Assembly (NCBI GenBank): GCA_003550325.1
Contig: QKWP01000196.1
Span: 15,274-79,273, forward strand
Direction: 5' to 3'
Length of the DNA stretch: 64,000 nucleotides
DNA from: Gigaspora rosea
Taxonomy: Eukaryota; Glomeromycota; Glomeromycetes; Diversisporales; Gigasporaceae
Positions 31,260 to 44,379 of this stretch are shown piece after piece. The translations under genes and the position numbers were made by a program. Positions within the stretch are counted from its first letter, which is position 1. Every line of letters starts with the position of its first letter. The notes under the pieces were generated by a model. That model had not been told where the DNA came from and ran no database searches. It saw only the letters and a program-made list of their open reading frames with translations.

Positions 31260-33045
31260 TATACACTATCTGATGCGTTGGGGAATACTAATACATGTTA
31301 GTGCTTACAAAAATCAGTGCAGTAACCAAACTTGAGCACTTATTTGAAGCAGCCAGGTTCATGTCGTTCATTACTATTAGAATATATATTATGTAGCTTC
31401 TATATAATATTTAATAAAGTTCAGACCAGTTAAAAGTTTTAAAAAAAATATATATAATATTTTTTACTATTTAAAAACAATTGGGTTAAAAAACATAGAA
31501 ACTAACTATAATTAAAAACTTATCAATATACTATGTATAAAAAAAATAATTTCTACAAAAATATTTTATTTTAAAAAAATATTTATGCTTTTTTTATTGC
31601 ATTGATTAAAAAAGAAAAAGATTATTAATTTTATAACAAAAACCAACAAAATAGATCTTATTAATATAAAAATTGTTTATGAAATAAAAACATATAACTA
31701 CAATATAACTATTAAAACAAGTTCAATAAAATTTTTTATTTTAATTTTACAAATTTGTATAATTAAAATAATAAAAAGCCAGTCAAAATCGTAAATCTGT
31801 TATATATTTTTTGTATAGTACAATAGTGCCAATGTTCAACTAAAAAATCACTTTCTGCGCATTGACAAAAAGTTTTTCTTGGGCAATTTTACTATTAAAA
31901 CTTCAAACTCAAATATAAATCCTAATCCTAACCTAAAAATCTTCCGAATATCTCGTGACGGTAACTTTTTCAGGCGATTCTGAGAAAGGTGAATAGTCGT
32001 GGCAGAAAAAATTAGCTAATATCAACATAAAAAAATTTATGATTTATGATTGTTGATTTGGAACACTAGCTATATTTGATGTAGATCTGAAAAACGGGTT
32101 TTAGTCATGTGCGACGAGTCATCTGTTTTGACTAGGGTTACAAGGATATTTCACGCTTATATGTGTTATTAGATAACAGGCCTCGCTGTTAAAACACTTG
32201 GTGATGTGACGGTAAATGATCAACAATGACTGCAAAACTGATAACAGACAAAGAAAATGGAACAATCGTTATGGCTTATGTCATTGAGCATCATGGAATA
32301 ATCCAATGGGTTAGAGGACATAATTACAGTAACAATTAGATTTTGAATGGCGTAATAAGAAATTTAACGTAAACCTTTGGGTCGAATTACTCATATGGCG
32401 GAATTTTTGTTTGGTGATTATGAAAATTAAATGATATCGATATTGCGTAATTACCGGAATTAAAATCTAATTTTGATTGGTTGACTTTTTCAAGATATAA
32501 ATTGCTTATGAAACACTATCAAAAATTTTCATTATCGGAACATTTCGGGTGGGATTGTAGCGTTAACAAAACATAAAATGGTTTTCATGTTGTATGATAA
32601 TTTGCCCGTAATAACTTCTACGGTAATTTAATAAAGCTGGGGCTCGCTTTAGTTATAACTTGCACGAGATCATGTAACTTGCAAGTTATTTTGACAGGTA
32701 AGTCATCCCAACCCAAATATATAACACTATATAGGCATATTACATGAATAGACTTGACCAGGATTATGAATGAAACACATACAGTAATAAGATTTATTCT
32801 TATCTCCACCTTTGTATGAAAGAAAATTAACACAACAAAATACATCACCATTTATTTTTATATTATTGACATGCTATCAATTTATATAGGCAAATTTGAA
32901 TATATAAGTGCTGATTATGCCGTTTTTTTTTTTTTTTTATATATCATAATACATATTTTGTTGCATTATTTGATATATTTTATTATTTTTGAATGGCTTA
33001 TATTAAATGTGTCTTTAATGACACGTGTGGAGCTAATTGAATATT
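31260..33045. other. Spacer downstream of Ran, no gene seen
   Basis: 31260-31900 is AT-rich. 31900-32600 has higher complexity but no frame over 60 codons; it may be an old decayed sequence. 32600-33045 precedes the Ran stop codon and probably contains its 3' UTR. The 77-codon minus frame at 32618-32851 has no protein-like pattern. Confidence 0.4.
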
Positions 33046-34190
<1,145 letters not shown>

Positions 34191-34195
34191 CTATT

Positions 34196-34373
34196 CTGTT
34201 GAAAAGTTAAGGAGCCGCAGCCGTAAAATAATAAATATCACGAAGGGATCAGTAAGCTACTGTTTTGGTAAGTAAACTCAACGCGTTTTCCTCGTATATA
34301 AAGAAAAAAAAAAAAAAAAAAACAGAAAAACAGAACAAACAAAAATGTAAGATGGATGGGTAAACACACTTAC
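34196..34373 (-). other. Probable 5' UTR intron of Ran
   Basis: On the minus strand GACG/GTAAGTGTG at 34373 and TTTTCAACAG/ at 34196, 15 nt before the ATG, with CCTTAAC upstream of the acceptor as a branch-point candidate. 178 nt. Inferred from signals only. Confidence 0.6.
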
Positions 34374-35209
34374 CGTCGGTATGGATTTTTCTAGGAATAA
34401 TAGTCAGGGATAGCTATTTCTATTCATATATCAAAAAGTGATCGTTTTGCATGCAACACAAAGTGACGTTGATGGCCCTAACTGATTTGAAATAAGCAAA
34501 TGGGCAAAAGCGGTATTGTTTTGCGGGCGCAAATATTATTAATAGTAATTTACTGCGCAACGATTACCGGTAAATATAGAAACCTATTCTTGGCCAGATC
34601 TAGAATTAAATCTGGTCAATTGACTGGAATTATATAGATAATAGATTATTTTTTTTAATAATAAAATAATACAAATTTAGGGGACGTCTAAAAGCGGAGC
34701 AGATCTTTAGGATTAGGGTTATGTTAGATTAGGGTTAAGTAGGCCTTAGATAATTATATATACTATATAAGCAAAATTGCCTTTCAGTCATTTTTAATTA
34801 ATCCACCAAGGTAGGTTTAGAGGAGTTTCGCTCAAAATTTTATAATTTGATTGGCCATAGATCACGTGATTCCCGATGGATGCGAAATAAATTTAAAATT
34901 ATGCGATCGATTATGCGATTTTTATTATTGTACGCTATATGCAATTAGTTTATTCTTCGGAGTTTTTCGGACATTTGTAGAAAATTTTACATCAACTATG
35001 CTCGTAATTTAAGTTCATTTTCTACATCAGAACTTACATTCTGCCACAAATTGCCGAATGAAGTTAACATACTCCCAACAACCAATCATATTTCATACAC
35101 GTGATTTATGCATTTTTTGCTCGATTATGCGAAAAGAAAAATTGTTAAATTATGCGCATATTTGGGCACCCTATTCTATATTATATTTTGTGCAAAATCA
35201 TATGATATT
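34374..35209. other. Ran upstream region and a decayed ATGCG-type repeat
   Basis: 34374-34700 is the presumed Ran promoter region. 34840-35170 is a diverged, inverted relative of the repeat at 50171-50540 (shared CGCATAATTTTAAATTTATT-type and ATTCTTCGGAGTTTTTCGG words). It supplies the empty site for the 50-bp palindrome there. Confidence 0.55.
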
Positions 35210-35726
35210 GATTCGCCTATAAATGGATATAGTAAAATTCTGGGCAAATTTAATATAAGTATCATCATATAGCAACAATCTGATATTGGCCTATAGTAAA
35301 AATTTTTTTTTTATTAACCTCTTTTTAACTCCTAATTAAAGTTTTAGAAGTGGGTTTTATAGGTTTTATGGATCTGATAGTAAAAATTTATTTAAATTGG
35401 TCCAGTAATTCTTGAAATATCTTAATTTTTCTCTTTATACTCTTAGAAATTTTTTTACAAAATTGAAAGAAATTTTATAGAATTGAAGGAAAAAAATTAA
35501 AATATCTCAAGAATTACTAGGCCAATTTAATGAAATTTTTACTCTTAGGTCCACAAAACCCAGCTTTACAACTTTAATTAGAAGTTAAAAAGAGGTTAAC
35601 ATAATAAAAAAAATAATTTTACTATAAAACAATATCAAATTGTTGCTATGATATTTATATTAAATTTATTTCAAATTTTGCTATATACTGTAAATTTATG
35701 TAAATGCATCCATTTATAGACAAATC
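35210..35726. mobile_element. Foldback element (GATTYGYCTATAAATGGAT ends)
   Basis: Ends GATTCGCCTATAAATGGAT and ATCCATTTATAGACAAATC; ~517 bp. Long inner arms pair: TTAACCTCTTTTTAACTCCT with AGAAGTTAAAAAGAGGTTAA, and CCAGTAATTCTTGAAATATC with ATATCTCAAGAATTACTAGG. No coding content. Confidence 0.7.
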
Positions 35727-35771
35727 ACAAATTAATATATAATTTAATCATAATATTGAATTGGCCAATTA

Positions 35772-35921
35772 GGGGAGTGACAAAAATCACGTGATTTTTT
35801 AGGAGGAGAAGGGGTAAAAAAAGTTGAAATTATATATAAGAACCTGACTATATATATATTAAGGAAGAGGGAGGGGGTAGACCTCTGATAAAAAATAATT
35901 AGATGATTAATGACACGGCCC
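35772..35921. mobile_element. PIF/Harbinger-like MITE (GGGGAGTGAC family), copy C
   Basis: 150 bp, GGGGAGTGACAAAAATCACG to TTAATGACACGGCCC, with TTA on both sides (35769-35771, 35922-35924). Confidence 0.85.
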
Positions 35922-36052
35922 TTAGATTAAGTTTATAGATTATAATATATTTTTTGTGTGTTAAGGTTTCTATAGATTAGGATTAGATTGGAGTTAAGTA
36001 TAAATATGCTTTTTGGCCATATGACATGTTTATAGGTATGTTCTATAGGTAT

Positions 36053-36304
36053 TAGAGTTCCTCAAAGTTGAATTGAATCGAATATTTATATTTGAATTTG
36101 ATCAAATCAAATAAGCTCTTGATTTGAATTTAATTTAATTTGATTAAATCAAATCAAATTTATTTGTAATTTTTATTAAATATTTTCGAATCGAATTAAA
36201 TATTCTGTCAATTTGAATTTGATTGAAATTTCTGTATTTGAATTTGATTTGAAATCGAATATTTGATCGAATCAAATTGAATTGAATCAAATTGCAAAAC
36301 CCTA
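36053..36304. mobile_element. hAT-like MITE of TTTGAATTTGAT repeats, copy 2
   Basis: Ends TAGAGTTCCTCAAAG and TTGCAAAACCCTA; flanks ATAGGTAT / ATAAGCAT are a 6-of-8 matching duplication, so this copy is older. The minus-strand 60-codon frame here is a by-product of the repeat. Confidence 0.75.
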
Positions 36305-37159
36305 ATAAGCATGTCCTAAAGGGCAATGTTGTACATTTTTGCTATCTTAGCCTTTTTTTGCCATGTCCTAACATCCCAATATCCCAGTGTTCCAAGTGTC
36401 CCAACTATGTCCCAAGTTAGCATGGTGGACATTCAATTTGATTGGCTTGAAGATCACTGAGTTACACAATATAAAATAAATTTTTTAAAATAACCCTTAC
36501 TATAAAAACCACATCGTCAATTGACAACTTATAGTTTTACATATTAAAATTTTTTTTAAACCATATAATAGTATTTTTCAACTCTTCGTATGTCTTCTGT
36601 AAAAAAAGATCAGTATAGATCAAATACAGTAATGTGGTATATAACAAATGTGTTAATTAGCTATTAATTATTATTGACTGTTTTATAACCTTATTTATTC
36701 TAGCAAAAAAATACAATAGCCTAAAGTTCTGGTACTGTGGGCATGAATCACAAAGATTTAATAGGTATAGCCTTTAGCTTTAAAACTATTTTTTGAGTTT
36801 TCGTACATTTAATACAATGCTATATTAGGGAATGCATTAGCACCGAGGATAAATATCTTTATGTCATAAGCTGTTGGATTCAAGAGTGTCTACCTTTCTT
36901 TAAAGGTTTGATTATTTATTATTTTTTTAGTATATGCATTATTTTATAAAATCAAATATTAAAATATTTATATTTAAATATTATTTAATCCAAATTTCTT
37001 TTTGATTATTTATATACTAAACACGTCTTTGGTTTGACAAGTTTAAACAAATATTAATTACCAAAAAAAGAAAATAAAAAAGGTAACAAAAGTACTCAAC
37101 ACCAGTGGTATTAATTCACGTTAATTTTTAACATCTACTTCTTTAAACTAAATTTATTC
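36305..37159. other. Spacer; includes a CAGTG-element fragment
   Basis: 36326-36415 is a truncated inverted copy of the CAGTG element (AATGTTGTACATTTTTGC, CATGTCCTAACATCCC, TGTCCCAAC). The rest is A/T-rich and may hold upstream exons of the gene remnant at 37160. Confidence 0.45.
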
Positions 37160-37939
37160 TTCTAGGAAAATCGTTCTCATTAACCAATACATTTGTTAGA
37201 ACTTTCAGATAAATTCATTGACGAAATTGATCTTAACTCTGACATGAATAATGAAGAAACTGAAGCCAGTCGTTCAAAAAGTCAAAGTTAAATGATAATG
37301 CGAAACAAACAGCATCCACCATTGGTAACGAACCAGCTAATAATAAACAACCAGATGAATCTCTTTTAACTGAAACTTTTTGTGACACAGTTATTAAATG
37401 TAGGTGATTATTGTAACTTCAAATCAGTATTAGTTTTTTTTTTTTTCTTGCTTTGTTATAGCAATCCTTATTAAAATAAATCAGAATGAGTAAAAAGCGT
37501 CTAAAAATACTAATTCAATTTGATTAGTTTTTGGGCCCGAGGAAGAATCCAAACATGTAAATTTAATTAATCATTAATTTTTTTGATTTGTCATATAGTT
37601 TCATTTTAATCTGATTTCTGTCACAATAAAAGCCCAACCAATTGGTAAAGAAGATTTCAGAATTTTCGAAGAGATTGTGAGTTAGTCATTGCTTTTAAAC
37701 CAATTCAACATTATATCTATATATGAAAAGACATTTGCTAAAGAGTTTAGAAATTATATTATTGTATAATAATAATTGCGAATAACTAAACACTTTATAT
37801 ATTTTTTAAGAATTTACAAAAAGTTTGTAAGCGTCCAAATATTATTGATGGGCGGGCTGAGGGTCGACCCATGCCTTCACGGGCCAAGCAAGGGAATAAT
37901 TTCTCTTCAATAAAAATTGGTTCGAGGTGTTTCTTCCCG
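37160..37939 (+). pseudogene. Remnant of an uncharacterised AMF gene family
   Basis: Three coding pieces on the plus strand. 37160-37400 reads ELSDKFIDEIDLNSDMNNEE, TEASRSKSQS, then after a one-base shift NDNAKQTASTIGNEPANNKQ, PDESLLTETFCDTVIKC. 37596-37676 reads SVTIKAQPIGKEDFRIFEEI and ends at a perfect donor GTGAGT. 37811-37939 (after TTTTTTAAG) reads NLQKVCKRPNIIDGRAEGRP, MPSRAKQGNNFSSIKIGSRC, FFP and ends at GTAATA. The GKEDF.IFEEI / NLQK...IIDGRA.GRPMPSRA pattern is one I remember as a multi-copy protein family of unknown function in Rhizophagus. The frameshift near 37290 and the hAT-like MITE at 38088 downstream suggest it is dead, though the two last exons splice cleanly in frame. Confidence 0.6.
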
Positions 37940-38087
37940 GTAATATAATAAATCTAAATTAGAATATCTAGATTAGTAATGTATTTATATACTAAATAAT
38001 TTTTAAAAAATTATTCATAATAGATTGGGGTTCTATAATATGAGATTTACGCAAATATTTAAGATAAACTTTTCAAAGCTTGAATGG

Positions 38088-38372
38088 TAGGGTTCCTCAA
38101 ATTCAAATCAAATCAAATATTGGGTCAATTTGAATTTGATCAAATCAAATTAACACTAATTTGAATTTGATTTGATTCAAATATTTGAATTTGAATTTGA
38201 TTTGAATTTAAATTTTTAATAATAATTTTCAAATCAAATCAAATATTTGTCAAATCAAATCAAATTTGGCCATATTTGAATTTGATCAAATCAAATATAG
38301 TCAAATTTGAATTTGAATTTGATCAAATATTTGATTCAAATATTTGAAGTCAAATCAAATTGCGGAACCCTA
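38088..38372. mobile_element. hAT-like MITE of TTTGAATTTGAT repeats, copy 3
   Basis: 285 bp, ends TAGGGTTCCTCAAATTC and AATTGCGGAACCCTA, perfect 8-bp duplication TTGAATGG (38080-38087, 38373-38380). Confidence 0.9.
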
Positions 38373-38380
38373 TTGAATGG

Positions 38381-39025
38381 ACAAATAAATTACAAATGGT
38401 CCATATTATTCATCGAGATTTTGTAAGCATTCATCTAGTAATTACAAAATTATTGTGCTCCTATGTTTTGTTCATCGAAACAATAGCTCTTTAAATAGTT
38501 TTTGACCTTTGGCTAATTAAAATTTTCTCCAGTACTCAACCAATATACGTACAGACCATAAGATTTTATACCTAAATAATTTACTCCAAACGTTTTGATT
38601 AATAAATAGTTACAAATAAAATCAATTAATAAGTAAAGCGAATCTCTATAAGCCTAAATAGTTTATTCTGAATGTATAACAGACCTTTCTCATTCTTGAT
38701 TTCTAGTAAGTGAACAGTTAATCGGAAGGGATTAATTGGGTTGATTAGATCTATAAGCTTTGTAGTATTTATCTATATATCGTTTAATAATAAAACCCTG
38801 TGGAGAAATTAAAGTGAAAAAAAATGCAAGGACCAATAAAATTCATGGATCTTCTTGTCAATCATTCTAGAACCTGATTTCCTAATCGGGTCTGTATTGT
38901 TTACTTGTTTACATTTTTTTGACCAATTAAAACAAATGTCCACTATGCTCTTTGATGCTTGGTTAGAAAGTAAATTGTTGAAAAATATTTTTTACAAACA
39001 GTACAATAGTATCTAACATAATTTT
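38381..39025. other. Intergenic, no gene seen
   Basis: AT-rich spacer between the MITE and the transposase-like pseudogene; probably includes downstream sequence of the latter. Confidence 0.4.
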
Positions 39026-40979
39026 CTAAAGAAAGAGATGGAAAGTAAGCATCATATGATGGTATTTTAATGGAATCAAATATTTTAAAGTATGAATCGC
39101 ATTTAAGTAGTGGCTATCCTTTCCTTTAATTAATGGAGGTAAAAGCTCATTGCTTGCACTCAATAATGCAGTAGCCTCATCAGCCCGTTTAGGAGAACAG
39201 CATGATAAATTATTACATTTTCGAATATTTAAAGAATATCGACACATGTTACAATGACTTTCAATCAAAGACCATGACACAGATAAGTCATTGTTATTTT
39301 CATCATCATTTTCACTATTTTCCTCATTTTGTTCACCAACATATTCAACCAAAACCGGTTTTTCATAAATAAGGTCTCTTTTCCACAAATCAGCAAGGGC
39401 TTGTCCAGTATAATGAAAATTTTGAAGCCCAAGCTCATAGTCCTGCACATTTCTTTGAGAATCCAAGTGGTTTCCTAAGTGATCAATCGGTAAAGTAATT
39501 CCAGCAATTTTTTTGGATAATAATGACATACTTTTTTCTACTGGATTTTATGCTGATTGGCCTGGAGCATAAATACAAATTGTCAAATAATCTAAATTTA
39601 AAAAACGAAATAATTTACAATATTGAACGATATTTTTAAAATGCCGCAGATTTTCATCTGGCCCACCATTGACTAGAAGAACCCACAATGGTTTGATCTC
39701 ATCATTACATCTAAAAACCCCGTCAAACATTTTATTATATACTAATGATAAGATGTCTGCCATAGCGTAGCAGATGAAGAACCATGTGCTACTGTGCTCT
39801 AATAAAAATCAAAATTTGACAAACTCGCAACAATTCATCAGTTTCCTTTGGATTGATTAACAAATAAACAGAAGTTACTAGTTTTTGCAAAGATCCGATT
39901 GAAAAATTGTGATCAGGTACTGACACGGGCTCAAGAATTGTTTGCATTGTCTCAAAATGTCTTCCTATAGCAGAAATGCCAACTGATACCTTTGCTTTGT
40001 CATTCTGCGACAGTATAACCGATTGATCAGCAAAGACAGAGACGAAATTTCTAGCATTTTTTTCTAATGCCAAATATAGTACCCATCAATATGATCCTTT
40101 TTTTTATTCTGGCTAACTCCTACAATTAGAGTTGTGTTATGAACGTTCCAATCTTGCATTACATATATACTGGAACTTACTAAAAATTATATTAAATTAC
40201 GACCCTACCTGCAATTCCAACTAGAGCCGAGTGATAGTGAGCTTTTGCTAAAAGGGTATGGGTACGAATATTTCAGGGCAAAATATAATTTTGTGTAGTA
40301 GTACGTGACAAATACTCACTGTATTTTTCTTTTAATGAACTACAGAGGTAATTAATAGTTCTAACTTTTATAATTTCACGCCGCTTTTGAGCATCAGCCT
40401 CTTCAAATTCGATACAAGAGTATATGTGATCATACAAATCAAGGTATTCAAAAAGTAAGGAAGGATGACTAGGAGAATCATATCTTACGACCAATTGCTC
40501 TTCTTCAAGTAATTTTTTTTTTCTTAAGATTTTCTTTGACTTGCCACGTGTCTTTTTAAGTTTTCTAACTGAACGTTTTGATCTTTAATACTTTTATTTA
40601 TATCAGAAATCTAGGAAGAAAAATTTCTATGATATTCGGGATTAGTAGTAATTCTTGCTATGTCTTGTAATTCATTCAATTCCTTTTCTAACTTTTTTTT
40701 TTTAGCAGATGCTGCTTTTTGTACAATGGCATTATAATGAATTTGCTCATCGGATTTCGGTGGTTTAAGTACTAGTGGCGGCGATAATGATTGTGATGGT
40801 TGAAATCGTCCACTTGGAACATGCATTATACACTTACGCAATTGTACTAAGGTATTTAGATATCTCGATATTTTATTTTCAATCTCTTTTTTAGGATGTT
40901 TTTTAACCACCTTCCACTCTTTGTTGCATTCTTCATATAGAGCTTTTTTATCAAGAGTCGGAGAACCCAATGAAGCCAT
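39026..40979 (-). pseudogene. DDE-transposase-like pseudogene (multi-copy AMF family)
   Basis: From MASLGSPTLDKKALYEECNK (40979) four broken frames give one long protein: a coiled/charged N-terminal part, VVRYDSPSHPSLLFEYLDLY, EADAQKRREIIKVRTINYLC, HYHSALVGIA, ADQSVILSQNDKAKVSVGIS, PVSVPDHNFSIGSLQKLVTS, PLWVLLVNGGPDENLRHFKN, LTICIYAPGQSA-stop-NPVEKSM, KIAGITLPIDHLGNHLDSQR, ending in CNNLSCCSPKRADEA. The spaced acidic residues (QNDKAK, GGPDEN, NPVE) suggest a DDE-type nuclease core; I know the family only as a repeated AMF protein. Lesions: TAG at 40611, TAA twice in 40500-40560, TGA for CGA at 40273, TAG for TGG near 39787, frameshift at about 39775, TAA in SA-stop-NPVE at 39548, which separates the last acidic residue. 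A 29-nt-scale intron near 40190-40220 is possible. Confidence 0.7.
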
Positions 40980-41093
40980 CTTATAATAGGCGAAGGCATT
41001 AGTAAATTTATAAAATATGTTTTGAGGATCTTTATATATGTATTTTTTATTAAAATTTGGAGTAGAAAAGAAATGTTTGCATTTTTTGATCAT

Positions 41094-43110
41094 ATTTTAA
41101 TGCTTAACAGGATTAAAAGGTTTATAAGAAATAATTTATTGAGGATTTGAATTGTATGATGGTAAATATTTTTTATTTCATTTATTTTATTTTATTTTGA
41201 TTACATAATAATAAATCATGCTTCTTTTAATGTCTCATCTGTGAGACTTCTATTTTTTTAGGTCGCTTTTTTTGCATCGTTTTTTCTACTTATTTTTTTC
41301 GCCCAAGTGCATAATATGGTTTCCCTTTTCCTGTAGTTTTGGCTTACTATTTTCTTTTAAGATTAATATTTTTTTTTATTGTTGCATGTATTACGGTTTT
41401 GCAAGTTCCGGATATAGACTAATAATTATGTAGTACCTATCCCTGCGCTTGGCACTAAGTTTAAAAAGTACCATAGCGACATTTGAAATCCCCCAAAAAA
41501 GCTCAAAAAAGGGTTAGAATATTTCTGGGAGTTGGCTGGCCACTTCTAATTTAAGCCACTATGAATAATAGCATTAAATAGTCTTTTTTTGATTATTCTC
41601 ACAATAGTCTCAGATTACAATGAATTCTTGTTCCTGGATTGCTAATTTGAGTATCATTGTTATAATTTGATTTGTTTTTTTATTTATAACTAAAAATTTT
41701 TTTTTTTATATTTAGAAATGATTAGTTCGGTTTTTAGACTTGGAATCAAGTGCACTTTGTAAAAAGATACAGCCTCGTAAGGAAATTCGGAAATTTTGTA
41801 AATTTTAAGAATTATACTAATATAAATCTACCCAATCGAAAATATGATTAATAGACAGAAATTTCAATAATTTTTAATATAGAACCTTTAGCCGATTTCA
41901 TAAAAAAAATTAAGAAAATTAGAGAAAATGATTATCTTTTAATTGAAAATCAAATTAACATCCAAAATTCAATGAATGGGATATATGCATGTAGTATGAT
42001 GATTTAATGCGCACGAATGTATGTATATGAATGCGCAATGCACAACTCTATGATACAAGCAACTTGTTTTGATACCAAAATTTTAATCGATTATCTTTAT
42101 TTATTTCACTTTTTACATGTAATCTTTTATAACTATCTATGGCCAAATAGATTTATCGCAAAGGTACATATACAAGACCTGGGTTTATTTATTCTACCAC
42201 TTTTTAGACTCTTTAGTAAACCAGAGTCTAGTACGCACCAAGAGGTTATTTAATAAAAGGAAAAATTATTTGAAAATCTCGTTTGCAACCATGTCTAAAT
42301 TCATAGTGGGTTTACTATTTTGGGATATACGCATATTATTAATGAAATGCACGATTTGAGTTTAATAGATTTAAAATTAGATTATATATACCTTCAGACC
42401 TCTCTAAATGCAATGTAACGGAACTATATATAAAAATTTAGAAAAATATGCACTTAGAGAGGTATTGCATTAAGGGAGGTAAAAATTTATAGGCGTAATA
42501 TTGGGCCCAAGAGAGGATGTGTATTTAGGAAAAGGTTTAATAGGACGTGCACAGAAGTCTAACTGTACTATGTATAATGTATATATTTTTATAATTAATA
42601 AATTAGACAATCAGATTTTGATATATTATATCAGGTGAGGGGAGAGGAGTAGGTTTCTTATTAGCTGTAAATCACCTGATAAATGTCTATACCCTTAAGT
42701 AGTTGCTATATTTTCGTTTTTTATAAAAATTTTGCTATATTATTATTTTTGACAACTATCCAACCAAATTCAATAAATTTTTTTTTATTTTAATTCTACA
42801 AATCTATATAGCATTCAAATAAAAAAAAGTATTTATCAAATTTGACTAGATATTTTTCAAGATATTTTTATTCAAAGTTTTAAAATATTCAAAGTATCTA
42901 TCATCAGGAAATTTTATATAAATATTAATCGATATATAATAGTTAATTGTTTTATATCGATTAAAAAATAACAATATATATCGTTTAACCGGTTAAAAAT
43001 CGATATATATTTATAATCGATATATATCATTTTTATATTAAATCGTTATATATCTACAAATCAATTATAATCGTAATTATTTGAAACGATATATAACGAT
43101 AAAGTTCAGA
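41094..43110. other. Long AT-rich spacer, no gene seen
   Basis: Contains TATATCGATT-type tandem words at 42930-43090 and an imperfect inverted stretch near 42390-42480 (AGACCTCTCTAAATGCAATG / TATTGCATTAAGGGAGGT). The 78-codon plus frame at 42017-42253 has no recognisable pattern. Confidence 0.4.
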
Positions 43111-43272
43111 ATGGGCCGGGGCGGGCCAGTTTTCTCTAAATTTAGGCCCAAGCCCAAAGAAATTTTATAACCCAAGCCTGAGCCCGGCCTGGTAAAAAAT
43201 TACGGGTTTGGGCCGGGCCAGGTCATATTAAAACTATGCCGGCCCAACTCAACCCGACCCGGGCCGGTGATT
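43111..43272. repeat. GC-rich GGGCCGGGCC-type repeat, copy 1
   Basis: A sharp GC island in AT-rich DNA: AATGGGCCGGGGCGGGCCAG, GCCCGGCCTGG, GGGTTTGGGCCGGGCCAGGT, GACCCGGGCCGGTGA. A similar island lies inverted at 44985-45150, so the two flank the bacterial-like ORFs. It may be a dispersed element; boundaries are approximate. Confidence 0.6.
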
Positions 43273-43673
43273 ATATATATAAAAGTGGATGTTACCGGTA
43301 CGCCTATAGGATAACTTTCTTGTAATTGATTAATCATGTAAATAAAATTATTAATCATACAGCATTATTGATTTCATATACGTACTAACTAAAAACCTTG
43401 AATTCACATAATACGTACATACGTATACGACAACTCAGTATTAGAAATAGATTAAATGATTTAATGTGATTAATTTAGACAGAAAAATTACCACTTTTTC
43501 TATAACTTATTTTACACTCACTGTCTTGTTTGGTAAATCTTTTAAGAAAGAACAAAAAAATCTTTTCCTTTTCTACCTGAAAAAGAACAATAAAAATGTG
43601 TTAGAAATTATCGGCCCCTGATTATCCTTATGTCAACTATATTTTACCAGATAATGCTAACAGTCAGAAAAGA

Positions 43674-43922
43674 ATGAAATATAGTCTTTGTAAGGCTATA
43701 CTTTGCCATCAGAAAGAAAAAAATATTTCTGGTGCTAAATTAGCCAAAATACTCGGAGTTAATAAAGACAAATTGCTTGATGTTCTTTTTGCCAAAATTT
43801 ATAATCTCGAATTGAATGAATTATTAACCTACTTTGATAATCTTTATATCCCTATTAAAAGTAATTTGTCGGCACTGAGAGAAATTAATAATCGGCCAGA
43901 ACTAGGCATTAAAAATAATTAG
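43674..43922 (+). CDS. XRE/COG5606-like helix-turn-helix protein, bacterial type
   Basis: 82 codons from ATG at 43674 to TAG at 43922; the same frame is open from about 43600 (SAPDYPYVNYILPDNANSQK), which reads like the N-terminus of bacterial proteins of this type. The core LCKAILCHQKEKNISGAKLA KILGV NKDKLLDVLFAKIYNLELNE LLTYFDNLYIP has the XRE pattern: helix 2 AKLAKILGV, recognition helix NKDKLLDVLFAKI, and the trailing NLELNELLTYFDNL. In bacteria such small XRE proteins are DNA-binding regulators, often antitoxins of HigBA-type pairs. No toxin partner is visible. Fungal nuclear genes of this kind are not expected; either a horizontally acquired gene (AMF harbour endobacteria) or chance similarity. 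No intron, no fungal context. Function in the fungus unknown. Confidence 0.5.
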   Translation: MKYSLCKAILCHQKEKNISGAKLAKILGVNKDKLLDVLFAKIYNLELNELLTYFDNLYIPIKSNLSALREINNRPELGIKNN

Positions 43923-43964
43923 GAGTTAATTTCTATTTTATTATTCTCTTACTGTCTTTTTTCA

Positions 43965-44350
43965 TCACTTAAACAATTCTTCTAGTTCGTTCATACTGCT
44001 TCCCCGATGGCTTTGGTTTCAGTCTTATAACCAATTTTTTTAGTATCAGAAAGATAATCCGTAAATATTTAATCTTTATCGTAAGGGGGGAATAAGTGGA
44101 ATTTGCTGCCATCTTTATCAATAATTGTTTCCAAAGAGTTCATAAAGTGATTTAAAGCATTTAGAGAAATATTGTTTGGATTTAATTCATTATAAGAAAT
44201 ATTCAAAACTGAATGAAAAATATATTGTTGATAAAAATTAACCAATTGTTGTTTATTGTAATTTTGGCAATCATTCCGGGAAAGTTGCAAATTTTTTAAG
44301 AAAAAAAGAATATTCGCAAACTTTTGGTTTGGAAAGAGGCATATAAGCAA
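43965..44350 (-). pseudogene. Unknown compact ORF with bacterial-style overlap, one in-frame stop
   Basis: Convergent with the XRE-like ORF. The minus frame from about 44350 reads FANILFFLKNLQLSRNDCQN, QQLVNFYQQYIFHSVLNISY, NELNPNNISLNALNHFMNSL, ETIIDKDGSKFHLFPPYDKD, stop TAA (44069-44071), and continues in the same frame IFTDYLSDTKKIGYKTETKA IGEAV to TGA at 43991. That TGA overlaps an ATG (ATGA) starting MNELEELFK-stop (43994-43965). Protein-like composition across the internal stop and the ATGA overlap suggest a decayed bacterial operon end. I do not recognise the protein. Confidence 0.35.
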
Positions 44351-44379
44351 AGCTATTCCGCAAAATTAGTTAATGATCT

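Noticed and set aside
36144..36326. 60-codon minus frame rich in N, I, F and R
   Set aside because: Lies within the TTTGAATTTGAT MITE and is a translation of its repeat words.
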